From OPU3-GD-OMZ sp964515235 (GTDB taxonomy: Bacteria > Pseudomonadota > Gammaproteobacteria > Methylococcales > Methylomonadaceae), in assembly GCA_964515235.1 (NCBI GenBank), contig CAZEVO010000002.1, positions 1 through 64,000 on the forward strand: a DNA stretch of 64,000 bases, written 5' to 3'. Position 1 is the first letter of the stretch. Each line of letters begins with the position of its first letter. A model generated the notes under the pieces. The model worked only from the letters and a program-made list of their open reading frames with translations, was not told where the DNA came from and searched no databases. Positions 45,593 to 54,318 of the stretch are shown here, in pieces. The translations under genes were made by a program, and so were the position numbers.

Positions 45593-46165
45593 CTAATGAA
45601 CTTTATTTTTTAACTGATCAAAACGCATCTGCAATAACAAATCAGAATTCAAGCAAACCCGCTCAAACCCAGACTCAATATCTTCTGCGTCACTCAGTGG
45701 TATCGCAGACAAAACATAATCTGAGACCTTGTTCTTATCTCCAGGATGACCAATTCCGACTCGCATCCGGTTAAACTGACCATTCCCTACTGTCGACATA
45801 ATATCCCGTAACCCATTATGACCACCATGACCACCTCCGCTTTTAAAACGAATGATACCCACGTCAAAATCTAACTCATCATGCACAACCAACATTTCTT
45901 CAGTTGTTATTTTGAAATACCGAAGCACCTTACCCACCGCCTGACCACTTAAATTCATATAAGTCTGGGGCTTCAAAAAAATAACTGATTGGCCTGCTAT
46001 ACAAACCTCAGCGAATTCCGCTTGAAAACGTGACTCACTGCGCCAATTCACCGACCCCAACTGAGTCAGCCAATCATCTAAAAACCAAAACCCGACATTA
46101 TGTCGGGTCCTAATATAACGTTGCCCAGGATTCCCCAGACCAACCAACAAGCGAAGCTTAGCCAA
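45593..46165 (-). CDS. pth: peptidyl-tRNA hydrolase
   Basis: 190 aa. GLGNPGQRYIRTRHNVGFWFLD with catalytic His near residue 22; LKPQTYMNLSG; HDELDFDVG; GGGHGGHNGLRDI. Cuts peptidyl-tRNA released from ribosomes. Nine bases after rplY. ychF, often next, is not here; the tRNA-tufB transcript follows. Confidence 0.98.
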   Translation of the reverse strand: MAKLRLLVGLGNPGQRYIRTRHNVGFWFLDDWLTQLGSVNWRSESRFQAEFAEVCIAGQSVIFLKPQTYMNLSGQAVGKVLRYFKITTEEMLVVHDELDFDVGIIRFKSGGGHGGHNGLRDIMSTVGNGQFNRMRVGIGHPGDKNKVSDYVLSAIPLSDAEDIESGFERVCLNSDLLLQMRFDQLKNKVH

Positions 46166-46173
46166 CGAACACT

Positions 46174-46809
46174 CTACTCCTGCTCGCCCGAAGCCTCTTC
46201 GCCAACCTCTTCTGTTTCTTCAGCCGCACCACCTCGAACTGCAGTCACCGAAACCACAGGCAAATCATGATCAGCGCCCTGCGCCAATGCAACAATCTCA
46301 ACACCCTTAGGTAACTTAATTTCAGACAAGTGGATCGACTCACCCATATCTAACGCCAGCAAATCTATCTCGATGAACTCCGGCAAACTTTTTGGCAAAC
46401 AAACCACCTCAACATCAACCTGACTATGCGTTACTACACCGCCTTTTTTAACGCCTACTGCATTTTCTGCATTAACAAAATGCAATGGCACATGAACACG
46501 CAACTTATCCTTAGCGCTCACCCGCTGAAAATCCATATGCAAAACCCTAGGCTTGCTTGGGTGTCGCTGAAGGCCTTTTAAAACCGCCTTCTCTTTCTTA
46601 CCATCGACCACTACTTCCAAAATATGCGAATAAACAGCTTCATGCTCCAAATGCTTAACAACAGCATTATGTGACAACGTTATTTGCTGAGGCTCTTTAC
46701 CCGCACCATAAATAATCGCAGGAACTCCACCTTCACGGCGCACCGCTTTTGAGGCACTGGTTCCCGCCCCTGTTCTTGCTACCGCATCAAACTGAAATAC
46801 ATCCGACAT
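46174..46809 (-). CDS. rplY: ribosomal protein L25/TL5, CTC family
   Basis: 211 aa from the ATG at 46809, which has GGGAG 8 bases before it; a TTG five codons upstream is less likely. N-terminal 5S-rRNA-binding L25 domain (to about 95) and a C-terminal CTC beta domain with an acidic tail (EETEEVGEEASGEQE), so this is the long form rather than the 94-aa E. coli form. Between prs and pth as in pseudomonads. Confidence 0.96.
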   Translation of the reverse strand: MSDVFQFDAVARTGAGTSASKAVRREGGVPAIIYGAGKEPQQITLSHNAVVKHLEHEAVYSHILEVVVDGKKEKAVLKGLQRHPSKPRVLHMDFQRVSAKDKLRVHVPLHFVNAENAVGVKKGGVVTHSQVDVEVVCLPKSLPEFIEIDLLALDMGESIHLSEIKLPKGVEIVALAQGADHDLPVVSVTAVRGGAAEETEEVGEEASGEQE

Positions 46810-46862
46810 TACTAATTCTCCCAACCTAAATATAAGCAGTTTTAAAACTGCATAAAAACATA

Positions 46863-47816
46863 TTAATCCACATACATCGAACTGACCGATTCACTCTCCG
46901 CCATACGCCGGATGGTTTCACCCATCATCTCCGCTACACTTAACTGCCTAATCTTGCCTGTTTCCAACACCCCATCAGCCAACGGTATTGTATCCGTAAC
47001 CACTAACTCATCAATAAGTGAACTTGCCAAGTTCTCATACGCCTTGCCCGATAAAACCGGATGCGTGCAATAAGCCACCACCTTCCTAGCCCCATGAGCC
47101 TTTAACGCTTTAGCAGCCTGACATAAAGTCCCTGCTGTATCCACCAAGTCGTCAACCAACACACAAGTGCGACCCTTCACATCACCAATGATATGCATCA
47201 CCTCAGCATGATTGGCTCTTGGTCGCCGCTTATCGATAATCGCCAAATCAGCATCATCAAGACGTTTCGCTAATGCTCGCGCCCGAACTACCCCCCCAAC
47301 ATCCGGCGATACCACCATCAAATCTTGGTAATTTTGCCGCCATATATCGCCTAACAATAATGGCGAGGCATAAACATTATCAACAGGAATATCAAAAAAA
47401 CCCTGTATCTGATCAGCATGCAAATCAACTGTTAGCAAATTACTAGCGCCAGCTGCCTCAATCATCTTTGCCACTAACTTTGCAGTAATCGGTACTCTGG
47501 CAGACCTTGATCTACGATCCTGACGGGCATAACCAAAATAAGGAATTACTGCAGTTATTTTAGCCGCTGAAGACCGACGCAATGCATCAATCAAAACCAG
47601 CAACTCCATTAAATTCTCATCTGTCGGCGCATTAGTTGACTGAACAACAAAGACCTCTCTGCCCCGAACATTTTCTTCAATCTCGACAGTAACTTCGCCA
47701 TCACTAAATCGGCCTACACTAGCCATGCCTAATCGCATACTAAGCCTTTTAACAACTCCTTCTGCTAATTTTTTATTAGCATTCCCCGAAAAAACCATAA
47801 ACGAGGCGTCATCCAC
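46863..47816 (-). CDS. prs: ribose-phosphate pyrophosphokinase
   Basis: 317 aa from a GTG at 47816, chosen because GGGAG stands 7 bases before it and the length fits the family (315 in E. coli); a TTG 14 codons upstream and an ATG at 47798 are alternatives. Makes PRPP from ribose 5-phosphate and ATP. Motifs: MVFSGNAN, PYFGYARQDRR, DLHADQIQGFFD, SPDVGGVVRARALA, PRPP loop CVLVDDLVDTAGT. Directly after tRNA-Gln. Confidence 0.97.
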   Translation of the reverse strand: MDDASFMVFSGNANKKLAEGVVKRLSMRLGMASVGRFSDGEVTVEIEENVRGREVFVVQSTNAPTDENLMELLVLIDALRRSSAAKITAVIPYFGYARQDRRSRSARVPITAKLVAKMIEAAGASNLLTVDLHADQIQGFFDIPVDNVYASPLLLGDIWRQNYQDLMVVSPDVGGVVRARALAKRLDDADLAIIDKRRPRANHAEVMHIIGDVKGRTCVLVDDLVDTAGTLCQAAKALKAHGARKVVAYCTHPVLSGKAYENLASSLIDELVVTDTIPLADGVLETGKIRQLSVAEMMGETIRRMAESESVSSMYVD

Positions 47817-47859
47817 TGAGTCACTCCCAATTGAAAGATTAAATACAGTTAAAGGCAAA

Positions 47860-47934
47860 TGGCTGGGCCGCCAGGATTCGAACCTGGGTATGCGGAGATC
47901 AAAACCCCGTGCCTTACCGCTTGGCGACGGCCCA
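47860..47934 (-). tRNA. tRNA-Gln (TTG)
   Basis: 75 bases with encoded CCA. Acceptor TGGGCCG/CGGCCCA, anticodon loop TTTTGAT, T loop TTCGAAT. Lies between ispE and prs, the same place as in pseudomonads. Confidence 0.96.
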
Positions 47935-47946
47935 ATACTTTAAATT

Positions 47947-48822
47947 TTAAACTTGATCAAAATCGGGATAGCCCAAATTCTGATACACCGGCGAACGCGC
48001 AATTCCAGCCGCGAAAAAAACTTCCTCAACACCGTTCTTCTTAAGCTCTTTAAAAACCGCTCTAGCTTCATCCTCAAGGCTAAATTGCAAAAACACACAA
48101 GCCCCAGTACCAGTCAACCTTGCTTCCCCATAAGTGGATAACATTGTCAACGCACTATCAACAGCGGGATAATCTTCCCGAACCGTTTTTAAACAATCAT
48201 TCTGATACTGACCCGAATGAAAGTCGCCTATTGTGATAGGTTTACTATCTCGTGTCAAATCTTTAGCACAAAAAACTGCTTTAGTTGCAACATGACATTG
48301 TGGTTTTACGATCACATACCAACTCTTTGCCAGCACAATAGGCTGCAATTTCTCGCCCACACCCTCAGCCCATGCGTTATAACCTTGTACAAAAACCGGC
48401 ACATCCGCACCCAACTCAAGCCCTAATTCTGATAATTTCTGCAGTGACAAACCCAAACCCCAAAGAGCATTCAGTGCAACCAGCGTGGTAGCAGCATCAG
48501 AACTACCCCCACCTAACCCGCCTCCCATGGGAATATTCTTAATAAGAGCAATTGAAACTCCCCCTGTAAAACCTGTTTCATTCTTCAATAACAACGCAGC
48601 CCTGACCGTCAGATCATCCGCCTCAGCAATACCAACAATAGGTGTATCTAAGCACACCCGGTCTTCTTCCAATGACTCAAAAGATAACCAGTCACAAAAA
48701 TCAATCAATTGGAATACTGTTTGCAACTGATGATAGCCATCCTCTCGACGCCCGACAATCTGTAACATTAAATTTAACTTTGCTGGCGCCGGCCATTGTT
48801 GCCGCCATAACTGATTTCTCAT
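47947..48822 (-). CDS. ispE: 4-diphosphocytidyl-2-C-methyl-D-erythritol kinase
   Basis: 291 aa from the ATG at 48822; a GTG three codons upstream is also open. GHMP kinase: substrate segment PAPAKLNLMLQIVGRREDGYHQLQTVF and ATP loop PMGGGLGGGSSDAATTL near residue 92, then ARLTGTGACVFLQF. Fourth step of the MEP isoprenoid pathway; ispG of the same pathway is elsewhere in this window. Downstream of lolB, upstream of tRNA-Gln. Confidence 0.97.
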   Translation of the reverse strand: MRNQLWRQQWPAPAKLNLMLQIVGRREDGYHQLQTVFQLIDFCDWLSFESLEEDRVCLDTPIVGIAEADDLTVRAALLLKNETGFTGGVSIALIKNIPMGGGLGGGSSDAATTLVALNALWGLGLSLQKLSELGLELGADVPVFVQGYNAWAEGVGEKLQPIVLAKSWYVIVKPQCHVATKAVFCAKDLTRDSKPITIGDFHSGQYQNDCLKTVREDYPAVDSALTMLSTYGEARLTGTGACVFLQFSLEDEARAVFKELKKNGVEEVFFAAGIARSPVYQNLGYPDFDQV

Positions 48823-48861
48823 AATCACCACAATTCACGTTCTAAAAAAATTTCTGAAAAA

Positions 48862-49437
48862 CTACCTTAATTGCCACTGATCTACCAGCAACTTTAGCCT
48901 CACCGCCTCATGAGAAAACTGAATCTTCTTGGGCAAATTATACATCTCTACTTTATTCATTTTTGACACCAAAACATGCCAGCCTTGCTGCTTAAACCCC
49001 TCGGGCGTATCAACAAACTGCTGATTAGGTGCCGGCAAGCCTAATACCCAATACCTAAAAGCTAAAATAGGAACCTCAAAGCCCAATCCAAAATCAACAC
49101 CCTGAGCAATGTCTTGTAGAGTTATTTTATTACCCGCCCCATAATCAACAACAATACTTTCCCCCATTAATAAAACAACAACTAACTGCCGACCCAAAGG
49201 CCCATAAAGAACCAACCTTTCACCATCAGAGTCGTGCTGCCATTTTATCCGTGCTGATTCAGCCACATTATTGTTTTTAACAGCCAAACGCCCCCGAAAA
49301 ACCCAATCATGCTCACTAAAAATGAAACTCGAATCCAGATCAATCCCACCATGGTCACTGACTTTTGGCGCGATAGAACAGCCACTCACCCCAAGCACCC
49401 AGAAAAACCAGAGCAGCGCCCATTCTTTCCGCATCAA
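48862..49437 (-). CDS. lolB: outer-membrane lipoprotein receptor LolB
   Basis: 191 aa. Lipoprotein signal with lipobox GVSGC (Cys20), then an 11-stranded beta fold typical of LolB: RGRLAVKNNNVAESARIKWQHD near residue 50 and LYGPLGRQ. Accepts lipoproteins from LolA and inserts them in the outer membrane. Its ATG overlaps the upstream TPR gene stop as ATGA. Confidence 0.92.
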   Translation of the reverse strand: MMRKEWALLWFFWVLGVSGCSIAPKVSDHGGIDLDSSFIFSEHDWVFRGRLAVKNNNVAESARIKWQHDSDGERLVLYGPLGRQLVVVLLMGESIVVDYGAGNKITLQDIAQGVDFGLGFEVPILAFRYWVLGLPAPNQQFVDTPEGFKQQGWHVLVSKMNKVEMYNLPKKIQFSHEAVRLKLLVDQWQLR

Positions 49438-51176
49438 TCTTTAACCAAACCTTCCTTATCTTGTGAAATTTCTAACAAATACGCATCAGCAGGATATTGA
49501 CTCACCGCCTCTTCAAAAACACCTCGCGCCTCTTGTTTTCGCCCCATGACCCAAAGCGCTTCTACCAAATGACCTGCTATTTCAGGCTCTCGCTCTAATT
49601 GATAGGCTTTTTGTAAATAACTAACTGCTTGCTCATAAAGTCCTTGTCGGTATTTCAACCAACCATAACTATCAATGATAACTGCATCCTGTCCTTTTAG
49701 TGCAATAGCTCGCGTCAAATAGACCTCAGCCTCTTCTAGCCTCTCTGTTCGATCAACCAAGGTATAACCCAATGCATTCAAGGCATTAGCATCATCAGGG
49801 TATCTATCAATAATACTCAACAAATCAGACTCAAGAACTGCTAACTTATCTAATTTCTCAGCGACCAAAGCACGTGTATATAAAATCTCTTTCCTGTCCG
49901 GTACTTCTTCTAACGATGCTGTCAATAGATTGAATGCCTCAATGTACATCGACTGCAAACTGAACCATTGTGACCGAAGCAAAACAAGCCGTAATTCCTG
50001 CGAACTATTCACTGCCTTAACTTCATCAAGCCGCAAACCAGCACGTTCAAATAACCCGCTGTCCATCAATAATTCTACTGCATTAATTCGCGCACCAAAA
50101 AGGTAGCTTCCACTCAAAACCCGATCAAACCACCCAATTGCACGCTCTAAGTCACCCTCAATTGCCGCCATTCGCCCCAAATAAAAATTACTCCGGTCAC
50201 CCCAAGCTGGCTTATCCACTAAACTTAACAAAATTGATTTTGCCTGTTCACTTTTATTAAGTTGTAAATAAACCATCGCAAGTGCGTATTGGCTGCTCAT
50301 ATCATACGGCTGCAAATCTAAAACCTCCTGATAGGTCTTTGCAGCCGCAGCAACCTTGCCGTTTTTGATCTGCGTTTGCGCCAGCAATACTTTTAACTCA
50401 ACCATACTGGGGCGCTTTTTAATAACGCGTAGCAATATCTTCTCAGCCTTCAGATAGTCCCTTAATTGAACAGCGACCTGAGCTTCAACCACATGCGCTC
50501 TCACCCAATCTGGCTGCAACAACAAAGCCTCAGCTACTTTTTTCCTGGCTTGCTTCAAATCACCTTGCTGCAAGGACAAAATAGCTTGTGCCAAATGAAT
50601 TGACCCTTTCCTTGGGTATTGCCGTAATAGCTCCTCTAAAACTGTAAAAACACTATTACTCTCTTGCGCCGACGCCAGCGCATTAATTAGCTCAAACAAA
50701 GCACCTTCAAACCCTGCCGGATCCGCTTTTAAAATAAACTGCATATGCTCAAAAAGAGTTGCCTCGTTTTTCATTTTGATAGACAACATAGCGCCAACAC
50801 GCCGAGCAATCAAATTTTCAGGATCACGCTTTAACCATAGCGAAACCGCCTTTTGAGCTTCTTGGTAATTCTTTCTGAATAAGGCTATTTTTGTGGCTCT
50901 TTCAGCCACTTTCGGATCAAATACCTTTTCAGCAACCTGAATATAACCATCAAGGGCTATGTCATAGATTCCTCTTTGTGCTGCCAACTCAGCTGACAAC
51001 AACAAATACAAAATTTCAGGCGTTAGCTTATCCTGACTTCGATTAAGATTAAGGCTAACTTTTGCTGTCTTTTGCAATTCTACTGCTCTAACAGCTCGCT
51101 CGGTAACTTTCTCAGGGAACGTTGAACACCCCCCTAAAGAAGTTATCACCAAAATCACAAATACTTTTAATATCAT
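49434..51176 (-). CDS. TPR-repeat lipoprotein
   Basis: 580 aa from the ATG at 51176, which gives a lipoprotein signal (MILKVFVILVITSLGGC, Cys17). The rest is a chain of TPR helices, clear near the C-terminus (DANALNALGYTLVDRTERLEEAEVYLTRAI and a repeat after it). Probably outer-membrane anchored, facing the periplasm. TPR lipoproteins in this position, upstream of lolB-ispE and divergent from hemA, are common in pseudomonad-like genomes; function not established. Confidence 0.85.
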   Translation of the reverse strand: MILKVFVILVITSLGGCSTFPEKVTERAVRAVELQKTAKVSLNLNRSQDKLTPEILYLLLSAELAAQRGIYDIALDGYIQVAEKVFDPKVAERATKIALFRKNYQEAQKAVSLWLKRDPENLIARRVGAMLSIKMKNEATLFEHMQFILKADPAGFEGALFELINALASAQESNSVFTVLEELLRQYPRKGSIHLAQAILSLQQGDLKQARKKVAEALLLQPDWVRAHVVEAQVAVQLRDYLKAEKILLRVIKKRPSMVELKVLLAQTQIKNGKVAAAAKTYQEVLDLQPYDMSSQYALAMVYLQLNKSEQAKSILLSLVDKPAWGDRSNFYLGRMAAIEGDLERAIGWFDRVLSGSYLFGARINAVELLMDSGLFERAGLRLDEVKAVNSSQELRLVLLRSQWFSLQSMYIEAFNLLTASLEEVPDRKEILYTRALVAEKLDKLAVLESDLLSIIDRYPDDANALNALGYTLVDRTERLEEAEVYLTRAIALKGQDAVIIDSYGWLKYRQGLYEQAVSYLQKAYQLEREPEIAGHLVEALWVMGRKQEARGVFEEAVSQYPADAYLLEISQDKEGLVKD

Positions 51177-51410
51177 GAACTTATTCACTCGAAAGACCAC
51201 CGAAAAACTATAAATACCGAAAAATCCATTTGTACATGCCGTTGCTGGTTGGCTAAATTCCTAAATTTTACTTAAAATACTACATTGTTATGACAACTTC
51301 ATTGGTAATTATTTCAAAACCTGATGCCTCTATTGAATTATAAGTTAAAAATGCACTCTTTTCCCCACCATTCACTGTTAATGCCGTTAATACGTCAACA
51401 CTACTGATTC

Positions 51411-52679
51411 ATGACTTTACTTGCCATCGGCGTTAATTACAACACCTCTCCTCTCGCAATTAGAGAACGCTTAGTATTGCCTGCAGAACATTTATCTGCA
51501 GCACTTATCGACCTAAGACAGAAATCTGCGATTAACGAAATTGCAATTTTATCAACCTGTAATCGGACCGAGTTTTACTGCCAGTTAAATTGCGACAACC
51601 AACAAATCATTATTGATTGGATCACAAGCCATAGCAATCTCTCCCAAGATGAAATTACACCTTATCTATACTCACACACCGGCCCTGAGCTTATCCGCCA
51701 CATGTTCAGAGTAGCCTGTGGCCTTGATTCTATGATTATCGGCGAACCCCAAATTTTAGGCCAAATGAAAACAGCTTATCACGCTGCTTACGAGGCTGGT
51801 ACACTAGGCAAACAACTAGGAAAATTATTTCAACACACCTTCTCTGCAGCAAAAAAAGTTCGAACAGATACTGCAATTGGCTCCAGTCCCGTTTCAGTTG
51901 CATTTGCCGCTGTTCGTCTCGCTCAAAACATCTTTGACAACCTTAACCAACAAACCGCAATACTGATTGGTGCTGGTGAAACCATCGAACTCACAGCCAG
52001 ACATCTTCACCAACAAAAAATAGGACAAATCATTGTCGCCAATCGCACCTACGACAAAGCCCACAATTTAGCTGCCCAGTTTGATGGCTATGCTATTACC
52101 CTCGCTGAATTACCCATTCACCTTGCCAAAGCGGATATCGTTGTTTCATCAACTGCTAGCCAGCTTCCGATTCTCGGTAAAGGTAGATTTGAAAGTGCTA
52201 TAAAAAAACGCAAACACAAACCGATTTTTATTGCAGACCTCGCCGTTCCACGCGACATTGAGCCGGAAGTCTCACAACTTGAAGACATTTACCTGTACAC
52301 CGTTGATGACTTGCAATATGCTATTGAGGAAAACCTCGGGGCTCGTCGACAAGCTGCAGAAAAAGCCGAAGAAATAATCAACACCCAAGTAGAAAATTTC
52401 CTCAGTTGGTTGCGCTCGCAAGGTGCTCAGTCAACCATCACCGACTTCAGGCATCAAGCGGAACAAACCCGTGAAGAAGTATTAAATAACGCACGCATTG
52501 CACTTAAAAGGGGAGCCAATCCTGAACAAGTCATTGAACAACTCGCTCATTTACTCACCAACAAATTACTACATACACCTAGCATACAAATCAGACAAGC
52601 CGGGATCAACGACAGACATGACCTCATTGCCGCTGCTCGCGAACTTTATAAACTCACAAAAACAAATCAAATCAAGTGA
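51411..52679 (+). CDS. hemA: glutamyl-tRNA reductase
   Basis: 422 aa. Reduces glutamyl-tRNA to glutamate-1-semialdehyde, the first step of C5 tetrapyrrole synthesis. Catalytic Cys50 in STCNRTEFY; GLDSMIIGEPQILGQMK near residue 105; NADPH loop GAGETIEL near 189; C-terminal dimer domain. No ribosome site precedes the ATG; a 27-codon open frame ends just before it. Overlaps prfA by 4 bases. Confidence 0.98.
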   Translation: MTLLAIGVNYNTSPLAIRERLVLPAEHLSAALIDLRQKSAINEIAILSTCNRTEFYCQLNCDNQQIIIDWITSHSNLSQDEITPYLYSHTGPELIRHMFRVACGLDSMIIGEPQILGQMKTAYHAAYEAGTLGKQLGKLFQHTFSAAKKVRTDTAIGSSPVSVAFAAVRLAQNIFDNLNQQTAILIGAGETIELTARHLHQQKIGQIIVANRTYDKAHNLAAQFDGYAITLAELPIHLAKADIVVSSTASQLPILGKGRFESAIKKRKHKPIFIADLAVPRDIEPEVSQLEDIYLYTVDDLQYAIEENLGARRQAAEKAEEIINTQVENFLSWLRSQGAQSTITDFRHQAEQTREEVLNNARIALKRGANPEQVIEQLAHLLTNKLLHTPSIQIRQAGINDRHDLIAAARELYKLTKTNQIK

Positions 52680-53761
52680 ACAAGTCCATACAACACCGAC
52701 TAGATCGGCTCGAAGAACGCTACGACGAAGTCGCAGCATTACTCTCAGAACCTGAAACCCAAAACAATCAAAATAAATTCCGAACACTTAGTCAGGAATA
52801 TGCCCAAATAGCACCAATAGTAAACTGTTACCAGCAGTTTTCAGCCACATTAGAGGCGATTAAGGGCGCTGAAGAACTAATAAATGACCCCGACCCTGAA
52901 CTTAGGGAAATGGCAAAAGAAGAACTTCATGAAGCTAAGGAACAGGCAGCACAATTAACCCACCAACTACAAATTTTGCTTTTACCAAAAGACCCTAATG
53001 ACAATCGCAATATTTATATTGAGGTCCGTGCAGGCACTGGCGGAGCCGAAGCCGCTATTTTTTCGGGAAATCTTGCCCGCATGTACCAACGCTATGCAGA
53101 ACTCCAAGGCTGGAAAATTGAAACTATTAGTCAAACACTAGGAGAGCACGGAGGTTATAAAGAGATCGTTATGCGTATTCTAGGCCAAGACGTTTACGCA
53201 CATTTAAAATTTGAGTCCGGCACACACCGCGTACAACGTGTCCCCGAAACTGAATCTCAAGGCCGCGTACATACTTCAGCGTGCACCGTAGCTATTATGC
53301 CTGAAGCAGAAGAAGTTGATGCCATCGATATTAATACCTCCGACTTACGTATTGACACTTTTCGGGCATCAGGTGCGGGTGGACAACACGTCAACAAAAC
53401 AGATTCTGCTATTCGAATTACCCACATTCCTTCAGGTGTCGTAGTTGAATGCCAAGATGAACGGTCACAACATAAGAATCGCGCACGCGCAATGTCACTA
53501 TTACAAACACGCTTGCTATCCGCTAAGCAAGAAAAACTAAATGCAGAACAAGCAGCCTCTCGAAAAGACCAAGTAGGCAGTGGAGACCGTTCCGAGCGCA
53601 TTCGAACCTATAATTTCCCGCAAGGTCGATTAACCGATCATCGTATTAATTTAACCTTGTACAAACTCGAAGAAATCATTCAAGGCGAATTAGGTCAAGT
53701 TATTCAACCACTGATTCACGAGCATCAAGCAACGCAACTGACACAACTCGCTGAAGATTAA
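52676..53761 (+). CDS. prfA: peptide chain release factor 1
   Basis: 361 aa from a GTG that overlaps the hemA stop (GTGA), so coupled. GGQ motif in SGAGGQHVNKTDSAIRITH near residue 235 and the stop-codon reading P-x-T motif as PET in VPETESQGRVHTS. Ends translation at UAA and UAG. prmC, which methylates the GGQ Gln and often follows, is not next. Confidence 0.98.
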   Translation: MNKSIQHRLDRLEERYDEVAALLSEPETQNNQNKFRTLSQEYAQIAPIVNCYQQFSATLEAIKGAEELINDPDPELREMAKEELHEAKEQAAQLTHQLQILLLPKDPNDNRNIYIEVRAGTGGAEAAIFSGNLARMYQRYAELQGWKIETISQTLGEHGGYKEIVMRILGQDVYAHLKFESGTHRVQRVPETESQGRVHTSACTVAIMPEAEEVDAIDINTSDLRIDTFRASGAGGQHVNKTDSAIRITHIPSGVVVECQDERSQHKNRARAMSLLQTRLLSAKQEKLNAEQAASRKDQVGSGDRSERIRTYNFPQGRLTDHRINLTLYKLEEIIQGELGQVIQPLIHEHQATQLTQLAED

Positions 53762-53786
53762 ACAATAAATATCACCTTGAAAAACT

Positions 53787-54188
53787 ATGGCTATCCTACT
53801 TTTCAAACTCAATCATGTAACCCTTGATGAAGCCGAAGATGTGCGAAAAATACTTAACGACCAACATATTGACTATTATGAAACATCGGCAGGCCGCTGG
53901 GGTATTGGGGTTGCCGCCATTTGGCTTGTCAATCATCATGATCTTAATGCAGCCAAAACATTGATCCACTCCTATCAAATCGATAGAGGATTACAAATAC
54001 GACGCGAACACGCTGATCTAAAAAACCAAAATCAATTAGAATCTATTTTTGATCGCTTAAAACACCACCCTTTACTCTTTTTGTTGACACTGGTGATGAT
54101 AGGTTTAATTACCGCACTTTCATTGAATCCTTTTTTCAGCCTCACAAATCACCAAAACAAACCCACATCCCAAATAGAAATTAAATAA
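53787..54188 (+). CDS. small membrane protein, DUF6164-like
   Basis: 133 aa. N-terminal soluble part (to about 85) resembling a DUF2007-like ferredoxin-fold: LNHVTLDEAEDVRKILNDQHIDYYETSAGRWGIG; then one or two membrane spans (PLLFLLTLVMIGLITALSL). My match to DUF6164 is from memory. Function unknown. 25 bases after prfA, same strand, before ispG. Confidence 0.65.
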   Translation: MAILLFKLNHVTLDEAEDVRKILNDQHIDYYETSAGRWGIGVAAIWLVNHHDLNAAKTLIHSYQIDRGLQIRREHADLKNQNQLESIFDRLKHHPLLFLLTLVMIGLITALSLNPFFSLTNHQNKPTSQIEIK

Positions 54189-54229
54189 ATCAACACCTTA
54201 ACCACTATCAACTTTATATATTGAGCTGT

Positions 54230-54235
54230 TATAAT
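54230..54235 (+). promoter_or_regulatory. -10 element before the ispG leader ORF
   Basis: Perfect TATAAT; no good -35 at 16-18 bases. Transcription from about 54242 would place the AAGGAG ribosome site of the short ORF almost at the mRNA 5' end. Confidence 0.4.
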
Positions 54236-54256
54236 GGTAGATTTTAAGGAGTCTTA

Positions 54257-54316
54257 ATGTTTTTTTTACAAAACAACTCCCCTTTTTACAACTCAACTGA
54301 CCAATCTAAAATTTAA
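54257..54316 (+). CDS. possible 19-aa leader peptide upstream of ispG
   Basis: MFFLQNNSPFYNSTDQSKI, with a perfect AAGGAG ribosome site 5 bases before its ATG. Its TAA ends 2 bases before the ispG ATG, in another frame. ispG itself has no ribosome site, so translation may be coupled. Rich in Asn and Ser; no homologue recognised. Confidence 0.45.
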   Translation: MFFLQNNSPFYNSTDQSKI

Positions 54317-54318
54317 TT

